From assembly GCF_051020985.1 (NCBI RefSeq), contig NC_134999.1, positions 22,353,160-22,417,159 on the forward strand: a DNA stretch of 64,000 bases, in the 5' to 3' direction. Positions 43,305 through 53,799 of the stretch are shown one piece after another; within the stretch, counting starts at the first letter, position 1, and every line of letters starts with the position of its first letter. The stretch is from Nomia melanderi. Its lineage: Eukaryota; Arthropoda; Insecta; Hymenoptera; Halictidae. The translations under genes were made by a program, and so were the position numbers. A model generated the notes under the pieces. The model did not search any database, was not told the DNA's origin, and saw nothing but the letters and a program-made list of their open reading frames with translations.

Positions 43305-44030
43305 TACACTATCAGCCAAAAGTTTAGAGTCACTTTGTAAAATTCTGAGAAACAGAAGATTTTGAAAAATAAATTAATGGCGTTAGAGTAACTAAGGAAG
43401 GTTTATTTATTGAAAATTTGGAAGTGGCATGTTTTACCATGTTTTAGGATCAGTAATTACCAGTAGTTTTTAATTGGTCAGTTTTTCAATTACAGTAGTT
43501 CTAACCGTGCCTTCTCAAATTTAGTGCCGGGGAATTGCTGTGATTGTGCTGATTAAAATGAGCCCAAACACGATAGGAATCGGACCAGTATTACCAATTT
43601 AATGCAATTAACGAAATTAAAGGCGCGTTTCCATCAAACCGATAAAACCAACCGATTCCCATCGTGTTTGTACTCATTTTAATGAGAAAAATTACAGCAA
43701 TCCATCAGTACTACACTCGAGAAGGTCACGTTATAGTCATTACAATTAAAATTTTCTTCATAGCATGCTTTACCTTGTTTTGTCAAATTTGGTGCCAGTG
43801 AATTGCTGAGATCGTGCTGATTAAAATGAGCCCAAACACGATAGGAATCGGACCAGTATTACCAATTTAATGCAATTAACGAAATTAAAGGCGCGTTTCC
43901 ATCAAACCGATAAAACCAACCGATTCCCATCGTGTTTGTACTCGTTTTAATCAGGAAAATCTTAGCTATCCATCGGTACTATGATCGAGGGGATAAAGTT
44001 AAACACACCATAAAGAAAATTTCCAATTAT
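43305..44030 (+). mobile_element. Hairpin-family locus 12 with Tc1-like end and two near-identical units
   Basis: TACACTATCAGCCAAAAGTT (43307) begins the element; AAATTAATGGCGTTAGAGTA, TTGAAAATTTGGAAGTGGCA and CAGTAGTTTTTAATTGGTCA follow. Then come two complete forward units at 43508-43728 and 43771-43995 (period 263 bp). Their central 110 bp or so look identical (CCCAAACACGATAGGAATCG ... CCCATCGTGTTTGTACTC), pointing to recent tandem duplication. A matching far end was not identified. Confidence 0.75.
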
Positions 44031-44489
44031 TCAAACTGAAATATTTCTGCTGTTACAGTAAGATAATTGTGAAACGGTGAACGTCGCACACATTAAATGC
44101 TAATTACAGCGAATGTGGACGGTGGTACGATGTTCCACATTTCACTGGTATTGATCTTACTTCCTCCTGTGAGGGCATAGCAATGCTGAAGCAAGTGGGA
44201 ATAGCTTGTCATGGGCAGGTATTGAACTGATGCTTAAAGAACATATTCATGAAATTAAGTTCAGTCTGAAGCCACGGTGAATGTGGGTTCAACGTGCGCT
44301 AATTTTACACTTTTAATTAAAATCCTCAGCCCCTGGGGTGACATGGTTTTGCATTGAAGATGTAAAAGGTTTTAATAAATGGTCGTGTGCCAAGTGGGAA
44401 ACGAAACTAATTTTACTCTGATGGATTGATTGGCCCGGAAGTGTCAATGAATAAGTAACATTTTTAGGAATGTTGATGTTGATGTTAAA

Positions 44490-45165
44490 TTAGTGAGTTT
44501 GTGGAAGAATTTGGAGTTTAAGGGAGTTCAGTTTAAATTTGTAAAAATGTATAAAATTTGATAGGGTTCAGTTTATATTTGTAAAAATATATAGAGTTTG
44601 TGGGACTCAGTTTAAATTTGTAAAAATATATAGAGTTTGTGGAAGTTCAGTTTAAACTTACAAAAATATAAATTTATATTTATATTTATAATTTTAGTAC
44701 ATAAAATTTTCAACTAAATTAAAACAATAAACAAGTTTCAACTGAAATTGTCAACAAAATTAAGAGAAAGAAATATATATTAACAAGAAAAAATTTCAAC
44801 TGATATTTTCAACTGAAATTTTCAACTAGATTAAAACAAACAAATATATATAGACAATACAAATTTTTAACTAGATTAAAACAAAAAAATATGTGTAAAC
44901 AATATAAAATTTTCCACTGAAATTTTCAACTAAATTAAAACAAGAAAAAACATAAATTAGACCACCTTCATAATTATAGGTACATTTATTAATATTTGAC
45001 TCTGTGATTCCAGGGATGTTTTTTTTTAGTTGGAAACACTAAACGACAAGGGAAGTTTAAAATTTTCAACTGAAATTTTCAACTAAATTAAAACAAAAAA
45101 AAATGACTTAGACCACTTTCATAATTATGGGGTGTTTTTTTTTTAAAGTTGGAAACACTAAACGA
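44490..45165. repeat. AT-rich repeats (TTTGTAAAAATATATAGAGT; TTTCAACTGAAATTTTCAAC)
   Basis: Three units of about 60 bp at 44510-44690, then an array of TTTTCAACTAAATTAAAACA units of about 55-65 bp at 44700-45080. A longer duplication (TTGGAAACACTAAACGACAA) occurs at 45030 and 45150. Related arrays are at 45440-45620 (inverted) and 48145-48410. Confidence 0.7.
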
Positions 45166-45410
45166 CTAGGGAAGTTTAAAATTTTCGTAATAGCCCGGAC
45201 AACGTGCACGCGACGAAAATAAACGAGTGCATTGGCCTCCGGCTAAGAGGGTAATCGATAATAAAAAGACGTCGATAAGAAGGAACTTTGCCAAATCGAT
45301 TTCCCCGCTGGAATAAAAATAACATAATTTAACGGCCAAGGAAAACAGCACGAGCAGATGTCTTCCTTCTGCTGGGATTGGCAAGGATTTTTCGGAATCG
45401 TCAAATTATT
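45165..45410. other. GC-balanced single-copy island
   Basis: CGGACAACGTGCACGCGACG near 45197. The minus-strand 72-codon frame has no recognised domain. Confidence 0.3.
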
Positions 45411-45439
45411 CCACAAATAAATTCTAAGTTTCCTCGGAT

Positions 45440-45620
45440 GTAGAAAATTTTTTTATATTCTATAAAAATTTCAGTCAAAAATTTGTTATTGTCTATAAAA
45501 ATTTCAGTTGAAAATTTGTTATTGTCTATAATAATTTCAGTTGAAAATTTGTTATTGTCTATAAAAATTTCAGTCGAAAATTTGTTATCGTCTATATATA
45601 TTTTTTTGTTCTAATTTTGT
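45440..45620 (-). repeat. Inverted array of the TTTCAACTGAAATTTTCAAC family
   Basis: Four units of ATTTCAGTTGAAAATTTGTT plus ATTGTCTATAAAA, about 46 bp each. Confidence 0.75.
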
Positions 45621-45665
45621 TGACAATTTTGTAAAAATTTTCTTTTTAAAGACAAATAACTTTTT

Positions 45666-45747
45666 GTTTAAAATTTTGCTTGTAATTACTTGGATGAAAA
45701 TATAATTTCCAAAAGTTAATATTATAATTACAAGCAAAATTTTAAAC
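45666..45747. repeat. Perfect inverted repeat, 23 bp arms, 36 bp loop
   Basis: 45666-45688 and 45725-45747 are exact reverse complements (arm starts GTTTAAAATTTTGCTTGTAA). No related copy was noticed elsewhere. Confidence 0.8.
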
Positions 45748-46339
45748 AAAGTTTTATGAACTAATAGTAAAAAGTTTAAAACCACTTGGTAACTTTCAAT
45801 TGTTTATATCATTAAGAACAGGCTGGTACAGCTGAGATATTACTCGTTTAATTAACAGTTACAATAATTTGTCAATTTTGAAAGGCAAGTTCATTTGGGT
45901 ATAATAAAACTATAAATTTAATATTTAATGATAATAATAAGTTAATAAGTTTAAGTTTGATAAGTTAATATTTTATACTAGAATGATATATCATATTAAA
46001 TAATATAATTACACTATAATAATATTTTACTTTAATAGTTAATATTTTATACTAAAAATATTGGTAAGCACTGATAGGAAAGTTTTTTGTGTTTTGTGGT
46101 GTTAGATAATGTTAGTTTATTGTTCAATAGTATTTATAGTGCTAAAGGAGGTCAAGGTTTATCAAATTTCTATTTATTAAATTTAAAAATATTGGTAAGT
46201 AAATTTATTGAAACGCGAACCCTTAGGTATCTAGCAATAACAAAAAATATAATTGCCTAGTTTTTAAAATAATCTATATTTCTTTTGTATGCTCATTTGT
46301 CAAAAATAATCTCAAACTGTTAAATATACTCTCAGAAAG

Positions 46340-47110
46340 TAATTACGAAGCACCGAACCTTCATATGTCAATAAAAAGTCCAAATATAAAGAAATTCATT
46401 ACACTGAACTTGATGTGAAGTAACTTCTGATATAAGAAGCATTTTATTTTAAACAAACAATTCACAAATTAATTCAAATAGTAAGTCAAATAACTCCTGT
46501 CTCATATATATTGAACGATGAAAATAATATTTAGACCAGTTGCTTTGAGTTTTACCATTAGAAGCACCGAACCTTCATATATCGATATAAAGTTCAACTG
46601 CAAAGAAATTAATTATTACATTTAATACTGCACTCGCTGTCGAGTAATTTCTATTGGAAGCATTTCGTCTTGAACAACAAATAATTCACAGATTAATTCA
46701 AATGGTAGGTCAAATAACTAGTGTTGCATATATAGAACGATAAAAATAATATTTAGACGAGTTGCTTTTAGTTTTATCATGAAGATCACTGAACCTTCAT
46801 ATATCAATAAAAATCCAATTACGAAGAAATTAATTATTACATTTAATACTTCTTGCTGCCAAATAACTCAGGTTGCCTATATAAAACAATAATAACAATA
46901 ATTACACTCATTGCTTTGAGTTTTACCATTAGAAGCACCGAACCTTCATATACCAATAAAATCCAACCACGAAGAAATAAATTATTACATTTAATACTTA
47001 TTGCTGCCAACTAATATGTTGTTGCTGCATATTGTTGTTGTTGCATATGTATAACAATAAAAACAACAATTACACCAATTGCTTTGAGTTCTCCCAACAA
47101 AAGCACCGCT
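46340..47110 (+). repeat. Tandem repeat, about 150-225 bp, four to five copies
   Basis: GAAGCACCGAACCTTCATAT recurs at about 46348, 46560, 46785 (variant) and 46930, with partial AAAGCACCG at 47100. Each copy has CAATnAAAnTCCAA, AAGAAATnAATTATTACATT and GTTGCTTTGAGTTTTACCAT. Confidence 0.75.
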
Positions 47111-47149
47111 GAGATACGAATAAACATGACAAAGGACTCACTCAGGAAA

Positions 47150-47470
47150 GCCAATACGATTTTAAACGCTTTTTACGAGGACGAGAAAGTGCATTACGTG
47201 ATTCTCGAATAACCTCTTAGCTATAAATGTCGCATTTTACATCTTACGAAGCACAAAGTTGTGCGTGAATCTTTGAAAGCTTCTTTCTGAGAAGATTCCA
47301 TCGGTCCCCGGCATCCTCCCGTCTACTTTGAGGTTATGTTCAACACTTTTAACCATTATGCAACCGTAAATCACATTTCTTGCTGGAAACTTGAAACTAG
47401 GACGAGCACGACTCGCTGGTAATTTTTCTTTTTGTTTCCGCGGAGACTGCACGGTTCTTCGTTGCTGTCT
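47150..47470. other. GC-balanced single-copy stretch
   Basis: GGTCCCCGGCATCCTCCCGT near 47304. The minus-strand 71-codon frame has no recognised motif. Confidence 0.25.
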
Positions 47471-47642
47471 ATCTGTTTATTTTCAAGTTCTAATCAATAG
47501 TAGCTTCAATGTTTTCATGGTCTGGAATATTGTATTCATACGTGACTTCCGACAGTTAAAGATAATTTGTTTAATTTGTGAACATTTTTATTTTGTGAAA
47601 TGTAAACTATCAAGAAAATTTTAATTGTAATGACTATAACGT

Positions 47643-47865
47643 GACCTTCTCGAGTGTAGTACTGATAGATTGCTGAGGTTTTCTTGATTAAAATGAGCCC
47701 AAACACGATAGGAATCGGTTGGTTTTATCGGTTTGATGGAAACGCGCCTTTAATTTCGTTAATTGCATTAAATTGGTAATACTGGTCCGATTCCTATCGT
47801 GTTTGGGCTCATTTTAATCAGCGCAATCTCAGCAATTCACTGGTATTATATGTGAGAAGGTACGA
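47643..47865 (-). repeat. Hairpin-family locus 13 (one unit with matched arm variants)
   Basis: Complete reverse-oriented unit. Both arms carry the variant pair CCCAAACACGATAGGAATCG / CGATTCCTATCGTGTTTGGG, so they remain complementary although they differ from the common CACGATGGGAATCGG form. Its reverse complement closely matches the units at 43508 and 43771. Confidence 0.88.
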
Positions 47866-48054
47866 TTAAAGTATTGTATTTTACACAAAGAAAATTAAAT
47901 TATTCCTATAAATATTGTTATTTAAGTTTATAAGCTACGACATTATATTTGGAATGTGTTGTAAATAGTAGTTGCTGTACGAACTGATTTTCATTTGAGA
48001 AATAAACATTCTGTGCTAAGAATTTTTGTTTTTACATTTGTGTAACGTTGTTTA

Positions 48055-48140
48055 AGGACTTATTTGGTTGTTTTTTTTTAGGTTAGGAAGCAGTTGTTTT
48101 TATAGCTTCTAAATATGTTGTATAATTATTTCAGAAGCCA
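48055..48140 (+). repeat. Copy of the GGTTAGGAAGCATTT dispersed repeat
   Basis: T-run, TTAGGTTAGGAAGCAGTTGT, TATAGCTTCTAAATATGTTG, ATAATTATTTCAGAAGCC; matches 7320-7410 and 7470-7560. Confidence 0.65.
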
Positions 48141-48144
48141 ATGC

Positions 48145-48410
48145 AAAACAAATCAAGACAGTAAAAAATTTTCAACTGAAACTTTTAACTAAATTAAGGC
48201 AATAACAAATTTTCAACTGAAATTGGCAACTAAATTAAAACAAAAAATTTCCAACTGAAATGTTCAACTAAACTAAGACAGTAACAAATTTTCACCTGAA
48301 ATTGGCAACTAAATTAAAACAAAAAATTTCCAACTAAAATGTTCAACTAAACTAAGACTGTAAACAATTTCCCACTGAAATGTTCAACCAAATTAAAACA
48401 AACCATAACA
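48145..48410 (+). repeat. Third array of the TTTCAACTGAAATTTTCAAC family
   Basis: About five units of AATTTTCAACTGAAATTGGC then AACTAAATTAAAACAA. Confidence 0.75.
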
Positions 48411-48429
48411 CTAACCATTACAGCAAGAA

Positions 48430-48960
48430 TTCGAGCACGAACTTTACTTTCGAAATGTCCCCATAAAAATGTCCCCAGCATTAAGTCAGGTGACCACGTG
48501 GAAATATAAATGGGTTCACCTTTTCCTATCCAACGATTTGGACGAATTCGATTAGCAACGACGCGATTGAAGTGCCAAGATCAAATGGGCCACCCCATAG
48601 AATTCGCGTGCACGGCACTCGCCTAACCTGTACCAGCGAATTAAAAGTCTATTCTTAACACGTCACGCGCCGTTTCACCGCCTTTGCCCAATTAGTCCGT
48701 TTCCGTGTAATTACCGATGGTCAATTAGCCTGTTGCCATGGGGACGACGTCGTGGCCACCGGTGGACATTTCGGTTTTTTTTTAGTGCCGCATGCCCGCC
48801 GGAGGAACACTTACCTCGTCGCTTTGATTTCATGCATGAATTGTTTCATTGTGCGCCATGTAACCTGTTAACGTGCGCGGATAATTACCGTATACAGCGT
48901 GTCCCATGCAATTGGTGCGCCTGAATATTTCATTTTCGCTTTTATGAAGACGTTTCTTAG
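48430..48960. other. GC-balanced island, candidate conserved element
   Basis: Long single-copy stretch (CACCGGTGGACATTTCGGTT near 48757). The plus-strand 63-codon frame has no recognised domain. Confidence 0.35.
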
Positions 48961-49049
48961 GGTACGCTTATACTATTGGATCGATACAACAAATTTTGAC
49001 GTTTTTTTGTAGCTTGGTTAATAAAAGAATTTTTTTTGATTTTTTGTTT

Positions 49050-49810
49050 TACATTCTCGAATGTAGTACCGATGGATTGCTGAGATTCTGCTGATTAAAA
49101 TGAGTATAAACACGCTGGGAATCGGACTAGTTTTACCGGTTTAATGTAATTAACGAAATTAAGGCTCGTTTCCATGAAATCGATAAAAATGATCGGATTT
49201 ATGCCGTGTTTGAACTCATTTTAACGAGGAGAATCTCAAGATTCCATCAGTACTATGATTGACAAGGGAAGATTGCAGTGATTTTAACCTTAGCTTCTCG
49301 CACGTGGTACCAGTGAATTGCTGAGATTGTGCTGATTAAAATGAGCCCAAACACGATAGGAATCGAACTAGCATTACCAATTTAATGCAATTAACGAAAT
49401 TAAAGGCTCGTTTCCATCAAACCGATAAAACCAACCGATTCCCATCGTGCTTGTACTCATTTTAATCAGGAAAATCTCAGCAATCCATCGGTACTACATT
49501 CGAGAAGATAACAATAAAGTTATTACAATTGAAATTTTCTTCATACGATGTTTTACCTTACCTTCTCAAATTTAGTGCCACTGAACTGCTCAGATTGTGC
49601 TGATTAAAATGAGTTCAAACACGATGGGAATCGGACTAGTTTTACGAATACAATATAATTAACAAACCTAAAGGCTCGTTTTCATCAAATCCTGAAACTA
49701 CTCCGATTCCCACCGTGTTTATACTCATTTTAATCAGGAAACTCTCAGCAATCCATCGGTAGTACATTCAACAAGCTAACAATACAATCATTACAATTGA
49801 AATTTTCCCC
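49050..49810 (+). repeat. Hairpin-family locus 14 (tandem triplet)
   Basis: Three complete forward units at about 49051-49268, 49291-49508 and 49556-49780 with spacers. The three belong to different subfamilies: the first has right-arm GATTTATGCCGTGTTTGAAC, the second the CACGATAGGAATCG type, the third the TTTTACGAATACAATATAAT type. This array was therefore built from diverged units, or the units diverged after ancient duplication. Confidence 0.88.
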
Positions 49811-49859
49811 CTTGCAACTCATCTCTTTGAATTCCCACGTATGTTTCACCTGCTCACTT

Positions 49860-50110
49860 AACACGTCAACTGCCACGAGAGTTTCTAGCATTTTCAATAA
49901 TAATATTTATTTTTTAATAACAAAGTCAAACGACATTGAAAATAATTATTAATGATTTAATATCACGGTAGTCATATTACACTGGCAACCTTCAATTTTC
50001 GTCGCACACGTGAACAGTCTAATTTGTAGGTTAGGTCCACAGGCGGCAGCGCTGTGCGTGACGCGTTAACCTGTTACGGTAACCCGGTGGAACAAATGAA
50101 ATAACGCGAG
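49860..50110. repeat. Diverged relative of the 53.8-54.6 kb repeat
   Basis: TGGCAACCTTCAATTTTCGT and TCCACAGGCGGCAGCGCTGT at 49985-50060 parallel GCTAACCTTAAATTTTCAT and CTACAAGTGGCAGCACCGTG at 54510-54575. Confidence 0.45.
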
Positions 50111-50490
50111 CATTCGGTTAGAATTGATTTCCGTGGAAAATGCATTGCGTCGCCGGCGTCGACATAAAGTGATTATTTATCGTGGAGTGTGTACCGAGTT
50201 CGCGAGAAAATAACCGATCCCGCCGGGAGGAATCGGTATCGGAACGCGTTCCAAAATTGCCCCGTTTCCTCGCCGGTTTTGTATTCGAACGGAACGGCGC
50301 TTCGTTCCCGTGTATTGCCAAAACCATTTTGGCAGGCGTCCCCCGAGTTTCCGTTACGTTATCGATTCCAACCGCGGAGCTCGCTTATTCAATTACGCGT
50401 CGGTTCTGTTTGGTACATCGGGCTTCGAAACTTCGGTTTCTTGAGACGATACTCGCGTGCCGTGCTGTCGTTCCTTGTTGCGGATTTGTA
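50110..50490. other. GC-rich island with overlapping open frames
   Basis: Plus-strand frames of 103 and 125 codons and a minus-strand frame of 69 codons overlap, as expected when stop codons are rare. No domain is recognisable and no convincing splice boundaries were seen. Candidate conserved element. Confidence 0.35.
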
Positions 50491-50559
50491 TAACCTAAAA
50501 ATGGACTTTATTTTATATGTAATAATATATACATTGATACTCAATTGTGAAGTATGTTA

Positions 50560-50910
50560 TAAATAAATGAATGAATGAATGAATGAATAAATCAGAAAAT
50601 AAAAGAATGAATACATAAATAAATGAATAAATAAATAAATAAATGAATGAATGAATGAATAAATAAATGAATAAATAAATAAATGAATGAATGAATAAAT
50701 AAATGAATAAATAAATGAATAAATAAATGAATAAATAAATGAATGAATGAATGAATGAATGAATGAATGAATAAATAAATGAATGAATGAATGAATGAAT
50801 GAATGAATGAATAAATAAATGAATAAATAAGTAAATAAATTAATAAATAAATAAATAAATGAATGAATGAATAAAGAAATGAATAAATAAATAAATGAAT
50901 TAATGAATAT
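50560..50910. repeat. AATG / AAAT tetranucleotide satellite (about 350 bp)
   Basis: GAATGAATGAATGAATAAAT units with AAATAAATG variants throughout. Confidence 0.95.
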
Positions 50911-51179
50911 TAAATAGTGTTAATTATACCCTAATAACACAAACTGTATTACGTTATGAATAAACAGTATAAATAGTGTATTATACATTATAATTATTAT
51001 TATTATTATAGGTATATTATGAATAAATATATAAATATTAAATAGTGTTAATTATAGAAAAATGGAACTGAGACGAGTCATTGAGTTCTTAAATATAATA
51101 TGGTACTTTGTAACTTCTAATAATAATTTCTATAGCATGAATTTCATTTTCACTATGTAAAATATAGGATTAAGGGTGT

Positions 51180-51490
51180 CACAATGGTAAAAATGGTAAA
51201 AATGGTAAAAATGGTAAAAATGGTAAAAATGGTAAAAATGATAAAAATGGTAAAATTGGTAAAAATGGTAAAATTGGTAAAAATGGTACAAATGGTACAA
51301 ATGGTACAAATAATACAATTAGTACAAATGGCACAAATGGTAAAAATGGTAAAAATGGTAAAAATCGCAAAAATGGTACAAATGGCACAAATAATACAAT
51401 TAGTACAAATTGCACAAATGGTGCAAATGGTACAATTAGTACAATTAGTACAAATAATACAAACAAGACAAATGATACAAATAATTTACA
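51180..51490. repeat. 9 bp minisatellite GGTAAAAAT / GGTACAAAT
   Basis: About 33 units. Because 9 is a multiple of 3, both strands have long artefactual open frames (Met-Val-Lys on plus, Phe-Leu-Pro on minus). Unit variants (TAAAAATGG, TACAAATGG, TACAATTAG) occur in blocks, indicating block-wise expansion. Confidence 0.93.
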
Positions 51491-51599
51491 CAATGTTTAT
51501 ATTCATATAATTTTAACACATTGTCACTAACACATATATCTTAGGTGCATCGAAGAAAAAGAGATTAATCTATTTCACAGAGGAAACGCTTCGAAAGCT

Positions 51600-51830
51600 C
51601 CATAAAATAGCTGTATACAACTACGTGTACCAGCGCAATTTCAGAGTTCGCAAGGCACGCCCTGTCCTTTCGCCCCAGTCTTATTCTTATTTCCTGTTTC
51701 CGTTCCGCCTGCCTTTTTCATGTCGAAACTCATTTCTTTCTAGTGTGACGTGTTCGAGAGGTACACACGGCGAGAATCATTCATTCGCTACTGAACCCAT
51801 TGCACTCCTTTCACATCCGGAATTTTTATA
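51600..51830. other. GC-balanced single-copy stretch
   Basis: CAGAGTTCGCAAGGCACGCC near 51642. The plus-strand 68-codon frame is unrecognised. Confidence 0.25.
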
Positions 51831-52054
51831 AGAAATTGAAAAGAATCGTAGGATAACTATCATTTGTTTTAACTAAATTATTTCTGATTACAAATAAGAT
51901 TTTAATAAAAAATTGTTGTTTACGTTTGTCTTTGAAGTTATTCAGATTTCTCGACAAATGACAATATTGATTCGACAATGAATTGAAATTTGCAAATTAA
52001 GAAATAAAATTGTTAAATATCTACGTTGACTACAAACTTCTCACTTTAATAAGA

Positions 52055-52560
52055 ACAGTTATGCCAGAGAATTGCTGAGATTGTGCTGATTAAAATAAGT
52101 CCAAACACGATGGGAATCGGACTAGTTTTATGGATTCAATGTAATTAACGAACCTAAGGGCTCGTTTCCATGACATCATAAAACTACTCCGATTCCCATC
52201 GTGTTTGGACTCATTTTAACGAGAAAAATGTCAATATTTCATCGATATTATGATTGAGAACGTAAAATTAAACATGCAATGAAAAAAATTTCAATTGCAG
52301 TAATTTTAACCCTACCTCCTCAAACATAATGCCAATGAATTGCTGAGGTTTTCCTAATTAAAATGAGTCCAAACACGATGGGAATCGGACTACTTTTACC
52401 AATTCAATATAATTAACAAACCTAGAGGCTCGTTTTCATCAAAACCTAAAACTGCTCCGATCCCCCCCGTGTTTGTACTCATTTTAATCGGCGCAATCCC
52501 AGCAATCCATTAGTATCACATTCGACAAGCTAACGTTATAATCATCACAATTTCAATTTT
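52055..52560 (+). repeat. Hairpin-family locus 15 (tandem pair)
   Basis: Two complete forward units at about 52055-52263 and 52312-52540 (period about 255 bp). The second has CCGATCCCCCCCGTGTTTGT in its right arm, a decayed form of the usual GATTCCCATCGTG. It is the last family locus; none occurs in the final 11.4 kb. Confidence 0.87.
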
Positions 52561-52619
52561 CCTGAAATCCTACCCTAAACCATAAAATTCAAGCAACCAT
52601 TACATTCATAAAATATCGT

Positions 52620-53010
52620 TAGACATCAACCGAACTGGATTATTTCGCAGGCCACGATCGATAAGCGTTATCGCCGTCCGCAAATGAAGCCAGACACCGG
52701 TCCGATCTTGTCGCCGTGATACAACAGATTAAATCACGTCGTTTGTATCCGCGGCCGGTCACGAGACGAATTATCGGGACACGCCCCGGGCCGGGCGGAC
52801 TCGACAGTTTCGAGTGGCAAAGAGATCCCGACGCGGATAGGCGCGTACCAATGTACCCGTAGTCGAAGAGCTGACGCGTGTACCCTCTGGCAATGGCGGA
52901 TCGTTTCCTTCGGTTTTCGCAACGCGGGAATGGACTACGCATCCAATAGGGTGACACTCCCTCGCAAGTGGATGAGACATATTCCACTTTGCAGTGTCCT
53001 TTAACCCCTT
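52620..53010. other. GC-rich island with a 115-codon minus-strand open frame
   Basis: Frame 52640-52987 on the minus strand, with two further minus frames open over the same bases. No recognised domain, so I treat it as non-coding. CpG-rich (CGGGACACGCCCCGGGCCGG near 52775). Candidate conserved element. Confidence 0.35.
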
Positions 53011-53039
53011 GCCCTATGATTTATTTCTGATCGGTATGA

Positions 53040-53470
53040 TCGGTACTATTACTTTGTTTTGTTATGTTATTTTATTGCATTATATGAATTATTATTATTA
53101 TTGTATATTTTTGTAATATACAAATTATTATTATAAATTCTTTATGATTACTTTATCATATTATATTATTTTATTATATTATATAAATTATTATTACTAT
53201 AAACTCTTATAATAAATAAATTATTGTTATTATAAATTCTTGTAATATATAACTACTTGTTCATATTAATTCTTATAATATATAACTTATTACTATTATA
53301 AATTCTTTATAATTACTTTATATAATATAATAAAATATAATATAATAAAGTAATTATAAAGAGTTTATAATAATAATAATAATAATAATATAATAAAATT
53401 TAATATGATAAATTATTATTACAATACACTCATATAATATATAACTTATTATTATTATAAACTTTTATAG
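53040..53470. repeat. AT-rich degenerate repeat (AATTATTATTATAAATTCTT)
   Basis: About six units of roughly 55-65 bp (TATAAATTATTATTACTATA, AACTCTTATAATATATAA), including an inverted stretch around 53300-53370. Confidence 0.65.
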
Positions 53471-53710
53471 ACGTCGCTCCGGTGGAATTAAAACGGAATC
53501 GGGTGCTCGATGAAGCTTGTCATTTTTCTGTCTATGTTGGTGCACGTGGCCGAGGCCGTTCGGTCGGAACGGTTTCGTGTTAACGTGACCTTAAACTCCG
53601 TTCACTAGGGGAAAGTCTTGGACACGCGAGCCAACCCAACGAACAATCTTGTTTTTTGACTTGTGCGTTCACGTTGTATCACTTCGTCGCTTAGTGCTGT
53701 CGAACGGTTG
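53470..53710. other. GC-richer single-copy stretch
   Basis: GTGGCCGAGGCCGTTCGGTC near 53546. No open frame of note. Confidence 0.3.
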
Positions 53711-53799
53711 TTTATTTTAAAATTATTTTATTTTATGTTTATTTTAAAATAATTTATTATAGTTTATTTTAAAATAAAATAAAATTTGATAATTTAATG

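Noticed and set aside
42934..43435. A complete Tc1/mariner element between the two TACA-type ends
   Set aside because: The two ends are in the same orientation and the interval is a microsatellite without any transposase frame, so they are two separate partial copies.
46340..47110. Repeat-spacer pattern considered as a CRISPR array
   Set aside because: Units are long (150-225 bp), diverged and irregular, in a eukaryotic AT-rich context.
51130..51510. Open frames of about 100 codons on both strands (Met-Val-Lys and Phe-Leu-Pro repeats)
   Set aside because: A 9 bp minisatellite keeps frames open because its period is a multiple of three; there is no gene signal.
52640..52987. 115-codon minus-strand frame in a GC-rich island
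   Set aside because: All three minus frames are partly open here, the peptide has no recognisable family features and no splice boundaries stand out.
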